Shown: positions 1-5,098 of the stretch, in pieces
Position numbering within the stretch: position 1 is the stretch's first letter
Layout: every line of letters starts with the position of its first letter
Assembly (NCBI GenBank): GCA_051008895.1
Contig: JBPCXI010000045.1
Coordinates: forward strand, 1-8,077
Direction of reading: 5' to 3'
Length of the DNA stretch: 8,077 nucleotides
DNA from: SMWD01 sp051008895
GTDB taxonomy: Bacteria; Pseudomonadota; Gammaproteobacteria; Steroidobacterales; GCA-2729495
Made by a program: the position numbers and the translations under genes
The notes under the pieces: generated by a model
Told to the model about the DNA's origin: nothing
Database searches by the model: none
What the model saw: only the letters and a program-made list of their open reading frames with translations

Positions 1-86
1 TCGTTCGCCACTGGCTCGGCCGGCTCGCGGCCGCAGCCAATCAGCGACGCGGCCAGAATGAGGCTTATTATTATGTTTGTTCTCAT
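1..86 (-). CDS. Lipoprotein, N-terminal fragment (runs off left edge)
   Basis: Reading leftward from the ATG at 86-84, 28 codons are open to the window edge. They encode a typical lipoprotein signal peptide: charged start MRTN, hydrophobic core IIISLILAASL, and lipobox LIGC with the acylated cysteine at residue 18, followed by a polar Gly-Arg-Glu-Pro-rich stretch. The mature protein would be a diacyl- or triacylglyceryl-anchored envelope protein; the residue after the cysteine is Gly rather than Asp, so outer-membrane sorting is the default expectation. A weak purine stretch (GGTAGAG, 93-99 read leftward) sits upstream, with no strong Shine-Dalgarno match. A GATAAT hexamer at 122-127 (minus strand) could be its -10 box, but no good -35 pairs with it. 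Nothing of the functional domain is inside the window, so its role cannot be given. Confidence 0.62.
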   Translation of the reverse strand, partial: MRTNIIISLILAASLIGCGREPAEPVAN

Positions 87-392
87 TGCCGCGTACTCTA
101 CCAAATTGTCGCCGGTTAGCCATTATCAGTGCGCGGCGGAAATGCCGGTCGCCGCGAAGCCCCGTTAACACAGTGGCGTAAGTGGTTGAGTTGGTATCTC
201 CGTCCGTGCGAGTCAATTCGCAGGCTTGCATTCACTCGTGTGCGGGGGCAGATTGGCAAGGCTGGCCTACCGATGACGCAACGTCGCGGGCCGGCGAACA
301 ACAACTAAGGGGAGCGCGCATCGTGGCGCAGTCGACAAGGGTGGCTGCGGTCAGCGCTTATATCGATGCGCCTGACAATTGGAGGGGATATC
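87..392. other. Divergent intergenic region
   Basis: This gap of 306 bases separates the leftward lipoprotein start from the rightward sorting-signal protein, so it should contain both promoters. No convincing -35/-10 pair is visible for either. Two inverted repeats stand out: CGCGGCG (132-138) with CGCCGCG (150-156), 46-70 bases upstream of the lipoprotein start, and GCGCATCG (316-323) with CGATGCGC (364-371) just before the next gene's ribosome binding site. Short open frames here lack ribosome sites and signal or domain features, so none is called as a gene. No sigma-54 type element (TGGCAC-N5-TTGC) was found. Confidence 0.5.
316..371 (+). promoter_or_regulatory. Possible leader hairpin before the sorting-signal protein gene
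   Basis: Perfect 8-bp inverted repeat GCGCATCG / CGATGCGC with a 40-base interior that itself contains a CGCA/TGCG pairing (327-330 with 346-349). The right arm ends 9 bases before the GGAGGGG ribosome binding site. If transcription starts upstream of 316, this would be a structured 5' leader that could influence translation or mRNA stability. The TTATAT hexamer inside it (358-363) could instead be a -10 box, but the nearest -35-like TCGACA (332-337) is 20 bases away, too far. Confidence 0.25.
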
Positions 393-1037
393 ATGAGCAG
401 ACTTGCGATCGCATGCGCAACAGGTGTTGCGTTGTTACTTACGAGCGCCGCGCAGGCAGCGGTTGTCGACGTGGTGCTGTCGAGCATTGTTGCGAGCGAT
501 GGATCTACTACGATCACCGCGGCTTCGATCACCGGTACGACGACCGGGACCTATGATACCGGCACCGGCATCGTGACGATGGACAGTGGGACGACGGCCG
601 CACAGTTCAATATAGGGCCGAGCTCAGCGTTCACGCACCTTATTACAGACTGGACGACCGGCGCGGGCGGCTATTCGGCGACCAGTTATCAGTGCATCGA
701 GGGAACGTTCGGCGGACTCGTCGGCGGCTCACTGTGCGGCGGGTACAACTTCGGCGACAACGGCTCCAACGAATCGATCCTCAGCTACGCGTCGATGCCG
801 GGCGTGCTAATCATCGGTGGCGACGACTTCGCGTCCGGCACGGTGCAGCAGGGCACAGACTACGCGACCAGCACTATTTCGTTCGGCGGTGGAACTCTGT
901 TCATGGAGACCGCAAACTTCCAGACGACGCCCGGGGTGCTCGGCGTCCAGCTGACTTTCGTGCCCGTACCGGCGGCCGCGTGGCTGTTCGGCAGCGCGCT
1001 TGCTCTGCTCGGCCTCCGGCGGCGCAAAAACATCTAG
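393..1037 (+). CDS. Secreted protein with VPxPA/PEP-CTERM-type C-terminal sorting signal
   Basis: A 214-residue exported protein. The ATG at 393 is chosen because GGAGGGG (381-387) lies 5 bases upstream and it opens directly on a signal peptide: MSR, hydrophobic core, and likely cleavage after AQA (residue 22). The mature part is rich in Thr, Ser and Gly with alternating beta-type patterns and only two cysteines (101 and 115), plausibly a disulfide. The C-terminus has the tripartite anchor of the PEP-CTERM class: VPVPAAAWLFGSAL (190-203), a hydrophobic helix to residue 208, then RRRK (209-212). In known systems such proteins are recognised by an exosortase, cleaved near the Pro motif and released to the surface or matrix. 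No exosortase gene is in the window, so the partner must lie elsewhere. The body matches no domain I recognise. The gene stands alone, with a divergent neighbour upstream and a terminator downstream. Confidence 0.85.
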   Translation: MSRLAIACATGVALLLTSAAQAAVVDVVLSSIVASDGSTTITAASITGTTTGTYDTGTGIVTMDSGTTAAQFNIGPSSAFTHLITDWTTGAGGYSATSYQCIEGTFGGLVGGSLCGGYNFGDNGSNESILSYASMPGVLIIGGDDFASGTVQQGTDYATSTISFGGGTLFMETANFQTTPGVLGVQLTFVPVPAAAWLFGSALALLGLRRRKNI

Positions 1038-1051
1038 TCGCTTGAAATAGA

Positions 1052-1079
1052 ACGCCCCTCGCTCGAGGGGCGTACTTTC
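1052..1079. terminator. Bidirectional hairpin terminator
   Basis: Perfect 9-bp stem ACGCCCCTC (1052-1060) / GAGGGGCGT (1065-1073) around a four-base loop. It starts 14 bases after the stop of the rightward gene and 29 bases beyond the stop of the convergent leftward gene. The T-rich tails are short on both sides (ACTTTCC rightward, TCTATTTC leftward), so efficiency is uncertain, but placement between convergent stops fits a shared terminator. Confidence 0.7.
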
Positions 1080-1102
1080 CTGGGTCTTGAAGCAGCGCCC
1101 GC

Positions 1103-1954
1103 TTACGGGTTCGCGCAGCCCCAGATCGGCGGTGGTGCCGGCGGTCCGGCCGGCGGTGCATAGGCCGGCGGCGCATCGCACGTCGGTGCCACGATGTTGC
1201 CGACGATGATCTCGCGCAGGTATTCCGGTGCGATGATCTGGCAGTAGTGCACGCCCTTCTTCTCCGGGCCGACGAACGGCGACGGATTTGTGCGCGCCAC
1301 GTACAGCGGTTTGCCAACGATGTGGACCTTGCCGTCGGCCGTGCTGGTGTAGGCCGTCGTGGCCGGCGCCTCGCTGGTCCACTGCTGACCGGTGAACGTG
1401 ACCCACTCGTCGAATACGACCTCGGTCACGACCTCCGGTTCCTGGTTCGGGTTCGTCAGGCTGTTCAGTACACGCGCGTAAGTGTCGGCGTTGATGTCGC
1501 TGCAGCTCGCGCCGTCAGCGGCTGCGCCGGGACCGTAGTAGAACTCGATCGCGTCCCACGACTTCATCTTGCACATGATCGTCTGCGGATAGTCCTTGCC
1601 TGCCGAATCGATCCCATAGCCGACGAACTGTGTCGTGGTCAGCGGCGCGCCCTCGTTGCCGTCCCATGGCGCCGCGTCCGAGCCGATGAAGCCGGTCGCC
1701 GGCGTACCCGGCGGCGGGAACGGGATGCCCGCCATGCCGAGCTCGCCAAACAGCACGTTGTTCGGCTCCAGGATCGTGTTCGCGATGATCCCCTGGGCGC
1801 CCTTGCAGAAGCGGTTGACCGCGGCGGTCGAGTACAGCTGGCCGCGCGCCTTGCCTGCGTATGCGCCGTCGACCGGCGCGATTGTGCCGACGATGCCGGC
1901 GAGTGCTACGGTACCCGCTGCGGCTACAGAGGGCAGTAGTCTTTTCATTTTCAA
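1103..1954 (-). CDS. Secreted six-cysteine protein of unknown function
   Basis: 283 residues from a TTG at 1954, or 281 from the ATG at 1948 two codons later. TTG is preferred because AAGGGG sits 7 bases before it but 13 before the ATG. The N-terminus is a Sec signal peptide (KMKRLL, hydrophobic core, probable cleavage after AYA at residue 33). The mature protein has six cysteines (50, 128, 151, 238, 259, 280), enough for three disulfides, consistent with oxidative folding in the periplasm or outside. Recognisable blocks include an aromatic and acidic middle (WDAIEFYYGPG, 133-143; VVFDEWVTFTGQQW, 179-192) and a proline-rich tail (about 261-276) just before the last cysteine. There is no lipobox, membrane anchor or sorting signal, so a soluble exported protein is expected. 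I do not recognise the family. The gene is probably monocistronic and diverges from the barrel gene, sharing its regulatory region. Confidence 0.82.
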   Translation of the reverse strand: MKMKRLLPSVAAAGTVALAGIVGTIAPVDGAYAGKARGQLYSTAAVNRFCKGAQGIIANTILEPNNVLFGELGMAGIPFPPPGTPATGFIGSDAAPWDGNEGAPLTTTQFVGYGIDSAGKDYPQTIMCKMKSWDAIEFYYGPGAAADGASCSDINADTYARVLNSLTNPNQEPEVVTEVVFDEWVTFTGQQWTSEAPATTAYTSTADGKVHIVGKPLYVARTNPSPFVGPEKKGVHYCQIIAPEYLREIIVGNIVAPTCDAPPAYAPPAGPPAPPPIWGCANP

Positions 1955-1975
1955 TGCGATGCCCCTTAATAAACG

Positions 1976-1989
1976 TCACAGGATTGTGA
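1976..1989. promoter_or_regulatory. TCACA-N4-TGTGA inverted repeat near the six-cysteine protein gene
   Basis: Perfect 5-bp dyad TCACA / TGTGA with a four-base spacer, 21 bases upstream of the TTG start of the leftward gene. That position would overlap the promoter or early leader. The half sites are those of the CRP family, but in the everted orientation, so this is not a standard CRP site. A chance 5-bp dyad cannot be excluded. Confidence 0.25.
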
Positions 1990-2083
1990 TGATAGCGGTT
2001 CAAGTTTACTGATTCACGGCCGGACTTGCCGGCGAAGCCAACCGGCCTGTTCGGCTAATCGGCCCGGATCTGTCGCGCTCATG

Positions 2084-2098
2084 CAACAGATTCTGTTG
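2084..2098. promoter_or_regulatory. Palindromic operator candidate
   Basis: Perfect 7-bp palindrome CAACAGA-T-TCTGTTG, centred 101 bases upstream of the barrel gene start and 137 bases upstream of the divergent leftward start. Perfect odd-centred dyads of this length are typical of dimeric repressor or activator sites. I cannot name the regulator. There is no T-tract after it, and it lies far from both stop codons, so it is not a terminator. Confidence 0.4.
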
Positions 2099-2111
2099 AA
2101 CACTTGCATTA

Positions 2112-2127
2112 TGTGATGGCTGTCACG
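2112..2127. promoter_or_regulatory. CRP/Vfr-like binding site
   Basis: TGTGATGGCTGTCACG matches the CRP consensus TGTGA-N6-TCACA at nine of ten defined positions, with A/T bases on the left flank (ATTA) as in good sites. It is centred about 72 bases upstream of the barrel gene ATG. Another TGTGA follows at 2134, so the half sites at 2112, 2123 and 2134 repeat every 11 bases, one helical turn. In gammaproteobacteria CRP or Vfr bound to such a site usually activates with cAMP. The match is visible; regulation of either flanking gene is inferred. Confidence 0.5.
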
Positions 2128-2191
2128 CCCGGTTGTGAGCGTGCCTGCGACGATGCGCGCGTTGTTGTGCTTGTCAATGAGGATTGAATTC

Positions 2192-2764
2192 ATGAAAGCA
2201 ACCGCGATTATTTTCGCAGCGATGATGCTGATCTCGAACGTCAGCGTCGCTGAAGATGTCAGTTACACACATGTGCGCCTGAACTACGTCAACACCGAGC
2301 TGGACATCGGTCCGGTCGACGTCGACGGCGATGGCCTCGAGCTCAAAGGCTCGTGGGCCGCGACGAACAACGTGTTCGTGTTCGGCGATTATAGCGACGT
2401 CGATTTTGACTTCGACGTCGATGCGTCGCGCCTCGAGCTCGGCGGTGGCTACCGCTATGCCGTGCGTCCGCGCATCGACCTCGTCGGCCGCGCCGGCTAT
2501 TCGCGCATCGACCTGAGTACGTCGGGCGTGGATGCCGACGACGACGGCCTGCTGTTCTCCGGCGGCGTTCGCAGCCGCATGACGGACCGCATCGAGGGCC
2601 GTGCTGCGCTGAACTACCGGATGATGGACGAAAGTGATAACAACACCGAGTTCGAGTTCGGCGGCGACTTTTTCGTCACGCAGAACGTCAGCCTTGGCGC
2701 GGCACTGTGCCTTGGCGACGATGCGACGACCTGGTCGTTTGGTGGACGCTACGCGTTCCAGTAA
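2192..2764 (+). CDS. Small outer-membrane beta-barrel protein, probably ten strands
   Basis: 190 residues. The ATG at 2192 is chosen because GAGGA (2179-2183) lies 8 bases upstream and it begins a signal peptide MKATAIIFAAMMLISNVSVA (cleavage after residue 20); in-frame upstream starts would bury that signal. The mature part alternates polar and hydrophobic residues in ten stretches (about 24-37, 48-58, 61-74, 78-91, 95-109, 119-131, 134-146, 152-164, 166-176, 180-189). The turns after even strands are tight, and the longer loops after odd strands are strongly acidic. The chain ends in the aromatic pattern GGRYAFQ. This is typical of OMP_b-brl/OmpA-like barrels, which commonly have eight strands. 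Two loops carry similar acidic motifs, DVDGDGLEL (43-51) and DADDDGLLF (114-122), possible divalent-cation sites. Cys173 is the only cysteine and lies in a predicted strand. It could be a porin, adhesin or structural protein; the substrate is unknown. Confidence 0.8.
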   Translation: MKATAIIFAAMMLISNVSVAEDVSYTHVRLNYVNTELDIGPVDVDGDGLELKGSWAATNNVFVFGDYSDVDFDFDVDASRLELGGGYRYAVRPRIDLVGRAGYSRIDLSTSGVDADDDGLLFSGGVRSRMTDRIEGRAALNYRMMDESDNNTEFEFGGDFFVTQNVSLGAALCLGDDATTWSFGGRYAFQ

Positions 2765-2793
2765 GCCGACCGCGTCAACGCACTGAAGCATTG

Positions 2794-2823
2794 AAAGCCC
2801 CGCCACGGCGGGGCTTTTTTTTT
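2794..2823 (+). terminator. Intrinsic terminator after the barrel gene
   Basis: GC-rich hairpin AGCCCCGCC (2796-2804) / GGCGGGGCT (2807-2815), extended by A-T pairs at the base, followed by nine consecutive T residues (2815-2823). It starts 29 bases after the barrel gene stop. This is a textbook rho-independent terminator. The A residues before the stem (2794-2796) give a shorter U-tract on the opposite strand. Confidence 0.92.
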
Positions 2824-2859
2824 GTGCCGGACAGCTGTATTCGGGAGTAGACTGAGCGC

Positions 2860-3546
2860 ATGAACGGGTCGGTGTTGAGAATCGGCGGCAGTCTTGCGCT
2901 CGTGATGTTTCCACTGATGTTCATGGCCGTGTTCGCGCTGCACATCGACAGCCCGAATGAGATTTTTCAGCTCAAATGGCGCCATGATCCATACCTCGCG
3001 CCCGACATTATGGAGACGCTGCGCGATCGCCCGCTTGCGCAACGCTACTATGTTCTGCCGCACCTGATCGGCTTCCTCAGCATGCCGGTGCTGATTGCCG
3101 CCGCGCTGAGTCTTGGCGCGATTCTCTACCGCGTGAAGCCGGGTTGGGCGATCGTCGGCGCGACGATGAGCTGCGCCGGCGCCGTGTTCATGGCCGGCAT
3201 GCTGGCGATGTGGCTCGGCTTTGCGGCGATCGGCAACGTGCCGGACAATCTGGTTCCCGGCGCGACCGCCGCTCTCGAGGCGTTGATCGAGATGCAGGGT
3301 CCGCTGCTGTGGTCGACAATCCTGACCGGCTTCAGCCTGCTCGGTCTTATGGTTCTGGCCGTCGGGCTGTTCGTCGTCGGCGGCGTCCCGAAGTGGTCCG
3401 CCGCGCTGATCTTCGTCGGTTGCCTGATGATGTGCCTGTTCATCGATCTCGACAACCTGATGTTCGCCGGTGCGTTACTGACTTTTTGCGGCATGGCACC
3501 GATCGCACGACGGCTGCTCGCCGATGGGTTCGAAGCCGGCACCTGA
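2860..3546 (+). CDS. Six-helix integral membrane protein of unknown function
   Basis: 228 residues, with the ATG at 2860. The ribosome site is weak: GGGAG (2843-2847) is 12 bases upstream. Hydrophobic segments at about 7-27, 66-90, 96-122, 150-174, 180-197 and 198-216 predict six transmembrane helices. The hydrophilic stretch at 28-65 (charged, with WRHDPYLAPDI) would form one large loop between helices 1 and 2, and the amphipathic stretch at 126-148 another between helices 3 and 4. Acidic residues DLD (196-198) sit at the junction of helices 5 and 6. No catalytic motif or transporter signature is recognisable, so no function is assigned. It begins only 36 bases after a strong terminator's T-tract, so its promoter must be very close or overlap the terminator. 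The next gene starts 82 bases after its stop in the same direction, suggesting joint transcription. Confidence 0.78.
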   Translation: MNGSVLRIGGSLALVMFPLMFMAVFALHIDSPNEIFQLKWRHDPYLAPDIMETLRDRPLAQRYYVLPHLIGFLSMPVLIAAALSLGAILYRVKPGWAIVGATMSCAGAVFMAGMLAMWLGFAAIGNVPDNLVPGATAALEALIEMQGPLLWSTILTGFSLLGLMVLAVGLFVVGGVPKWSAALIFVGCLMMCLFIDLDNLMFAGALLTFCGMAPIARRLLADGFEAGT

Positions 3547-3628
3547 GCCCGGCGCCGCCGGAACGCTGGCATTTCGGCCGCGATTGGTCTAAAAAGGTCG
3601 CCCTGACCGATCTGCAGCGGAGAATAAA

Positions 3629-4624
3629 GTGAATAGCGAATGGCTGACGAAACCGCGCTCACGGCGCGAGCTGATGGACTCCTTGATCAAGGCCGGCGGC
3701 GTAGCGGCCGGCGGCGCTATGCTCGGCGCCTGCGCGCAACCCAGCGCGCCGCCCGCGGCCCCGCGCGAGACGATCGATTTTGCGGACCCGATGCAGAGCC
3801 TGCGCGCGTTCATCAAGCTGATCGGCGATCTCGATCCGACCGTCGAGACGCCGAGCTGGTTCGGCGGCACGTTGTACGCCGACGTTCGCCGTGACCGGCC
3901 GCTGCAGCCGCTGATGGGCGTCGAGGGCTTCGGCGTGCTGCGCACCGAGGCACAGGACGACGGCTCGTTCCACCTGTTCAACCGCGAGCTCGCGTTTTAC
4001 ACGGACCTGAAGACCGGCGAGTACATCGATACGTGGGTCAACCCGTGGACGAAAGAAGAGTGCGAGGTCAAGCCGATCCATAACATGACCGTCAATGCGC
4101 ACATGATCGTCAGCGAGAAGATCGGCACCGCGATCGCGATGGACTTCGACGGTAACCTGATGGAGGTACCGCTGCCGCTCGGCTGGAACAACTTCGGCGA
4201 CAAGCTGTTTTCGAACTTCGGCGTCCATACGATGTTCCCGAACGAGCTGAAGCCCGACGTGTGGCCGCGCGAGTCGTCGGGCCCCGTCGTGCGGATCGCG
4301 GAGATCTTCCAGCGCGTCGCGGACCTCGCGCAGCTCGAGAACCCGGACGTTACCAGCGCCGACTACTCCGGCGTCTGGACCCGCGTCGGCCCGTGGTTGC
4401 CGTGGATGCGTCAGGGCCAGGCAGAAGGCAACCTCGTGTTCAGCACGTTCATGACGAAACTGAATTCGGCGGACGAACTTTCGCCCAAGTTCAAGGCACG
4501 CATCGAGGAGCGGCTGCCCGAGTACTTCGTCGCGCCACCGCCGGAGACCTGGGGTGCCAAAAACGATTCGAGCTTCAGCGTTTACGCCAAGGAAAACGAG
4601 CCGCTGCCCCCGTTGACGGAGTAA
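3629..4624 (+). CDS. DUF1838-family protein with Tat-type lipoprotein signal
   Basis: 331 residues from a GTG at 3629; GGAG (3619-3622) lies 6 bases upstream, which supports this start. The N-terminus contains SRRELM (11-16), a twin-arginine motif, a weakly hydrophobic Gly/Ala-rich core, and lipobox LGAC with the lipidation cysteine at 35. A Pro/Ala linker follows. It is therefore probably exported folded by Tat and lipid-anchored. From about residue 48 the sequence resembles DUF1838 (PF08894), most clearly YIDTWVNPWTKEECEV (132-147) with the following PIHNMTVN, and an N-terminal region beginning DPMQSLRAFIKLIGDLD (53-69). The biochemical role of DUF1838 is unknown as far as I know; Tat export would fit a protein that binds a cofactor or folds in the cytoplasm. 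It lies 82 bases after the six-helix membrane protein, likely in the same unit, and ends 15 bases from the convergent HsmA-family stop. Family assignment is from memory of the motif pattern. Confidence 0.8.
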   Translation: MNSEWLTKPRSRRELMDSLIKAGGVAAGGAMLGACAQPSAPPAAPRETIDFADPMQSLRAFIKLIGDLDPTVETPSWFGGTLYADVRRDRPLQPLMGVEGFGVLRTEAQDDGSFHLFNRELAFYTDLKTGEYIDTWVNPWTKEECEVKPIHNMTVNAHMIVSEKIGTAIAMDFDGNLMEVPLPLGWNNFGDKLFSNFGVHTMFPNELKPDVWPRESSGPVVRIAEIFQRVADLAQLENPDVTSADYSGVWTRVGPWLPWMRQGQAEGNLVFSTFMTKLNSADELSPKFKARIEERLPEYFVAPPPETWGAKNDSSFSVYAKENEPLPPLTE

Positions 4625-4639
4625 CGCGCGGCGGACAGG

Positions 4640-5020
4640 TTAGACGCGCTGAATGCCGATGACGACGCCGGTGACGTAGGACGCGACCCAGATAACCCAG
4701 ACGGGCACGGCGTAGCGGTGAAAGCCGTTCAATATCGCGTCGCGTCCGGTCAGTCGGGCCCAGCTGCCGACGATCGCCAGCACGCCCATCAGGCCGAGGC
4801 CAAGATAGCCGCTGATCGTGTGGAAGTCCCAGACGATCCCCCCTTCGAGCGACAGGCCCATCATGCGCGTCGCGAGCGCGTCGGTTGCTAGCCCGAGCCA
4901 CAGCAGCACTACGTGCGCCGTCGTCAGTCGCTTCAGCCGCCAGTTGCGCGCGACCGCAATGCTATACAGTAGCAGCGCTGTCGTGATCGAAATGACGGAA
5001 ATCAGGATGATCGGTTTCAA
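4640..5020 (-). CDS. HsmA family (TIGR03987-type) four-helix membrane protein
   Basis: 126 residues from a TTG at 5020. No ATG or GTG lies between the upstream in-frame stop and this codon, and the TTG start gives the first helix its normal family length, but no clear Shine-Dalgarno sequence precedes it. Four hydrophobic helices are predicted at about 4-24, 33-55, 66-88 and 103-123. The family pattern is strong: HVVLLWLGLATDALATRMM (36-54), FHTISGYLG (66-74) and FHRYAVPVWVIWVASYVTG (100-118). Histidines 36, 67 and 101 are spread over the membrane segments and could ligand heme or metal, which is inference only. The name comes from the HsmA family of small inner-membrane proteins; the molecular activity is not established to my knowledge. 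It follows the large regulator gene in the same direction with 75 bases between, so it may be co-transcribed or controlled by it. Confidence 0.75.
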   Translation of the reverse strand: MKPIILISVISITTALLLYSIAVARNWRLKRLTTAHVVLLWLGLATDALATRMMGLSLEGGIVWDFHTISGYLGLGLMGVLAIVGSWARLTGRDAILNGFHRYAVPVWVIWVASYVTGVVIGIQRV

Positions 5021-5082
5021 GTCGGTGCCCGGGGTCTGCTGGCCAGGGAGCGAGTCTATACCCTCTCAGCGCAAGAGCGGCA

Positions 5083-5098
5083 TAGCGGAAAACCGCTA
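5083..5098 (-). repeat. Short hairpin overlapping the regulator stop codon
   Basis: Perfect 6-bp inverted repeat TAGCGG (5083-5088) / CCGCTA (5093-5098) around a four-base loop. In the regulator's transcript the left arm starts with its TAG stop codon. No U-tract follows on either strand, so it is not a convincing terminator. It may be a weak attenuator or RNA-stability element between the regulator and the HsmA-family gene, or chance. Confidence 0.3.

Noticed and set aside
116..304. 62-codon leftward open frame in the first intergenic region
   Set aside because: No ribosome site, Arg/Pro-rich random-looking translation, and it would end in the leader of the lipoprotein gene.
87..392. Sigma-54 promoter ahead of the sorting-signal protein gene
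   Set aside because: Considered because PEP-CTERM genes can be under PrsR/sigma-54 control, but no TGGCAC-N5-TTGC-like element was found by eye.
182..556. 124-codon rightward open frame overlapping the start of the sorting-signal protein gene
   Set aside because: It starts with a non-ATG codon without a ribosome site and overlaps, out of frame, a gene with a strong Shine-Dalgarno and signal peptide. No recognisable features.
2395..2420. Perfect 9-bp inverted repeat CGACGTCGA / TCGACGTCG inside the barrel gene
   Set aside because: It encodes the alternating acidic segment DVDFDFDVD and is explained by repeated GAC/GTC codons; no need for a regulatory role.
2174..2914. 246-codon leftward open frame across the barrel gene and terminator
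   Set aside because: It runs antisense through a gene with a signal peptide and regular beta-strand pattern, and crosses a strong terminator. Its composition is that of a complement frame.
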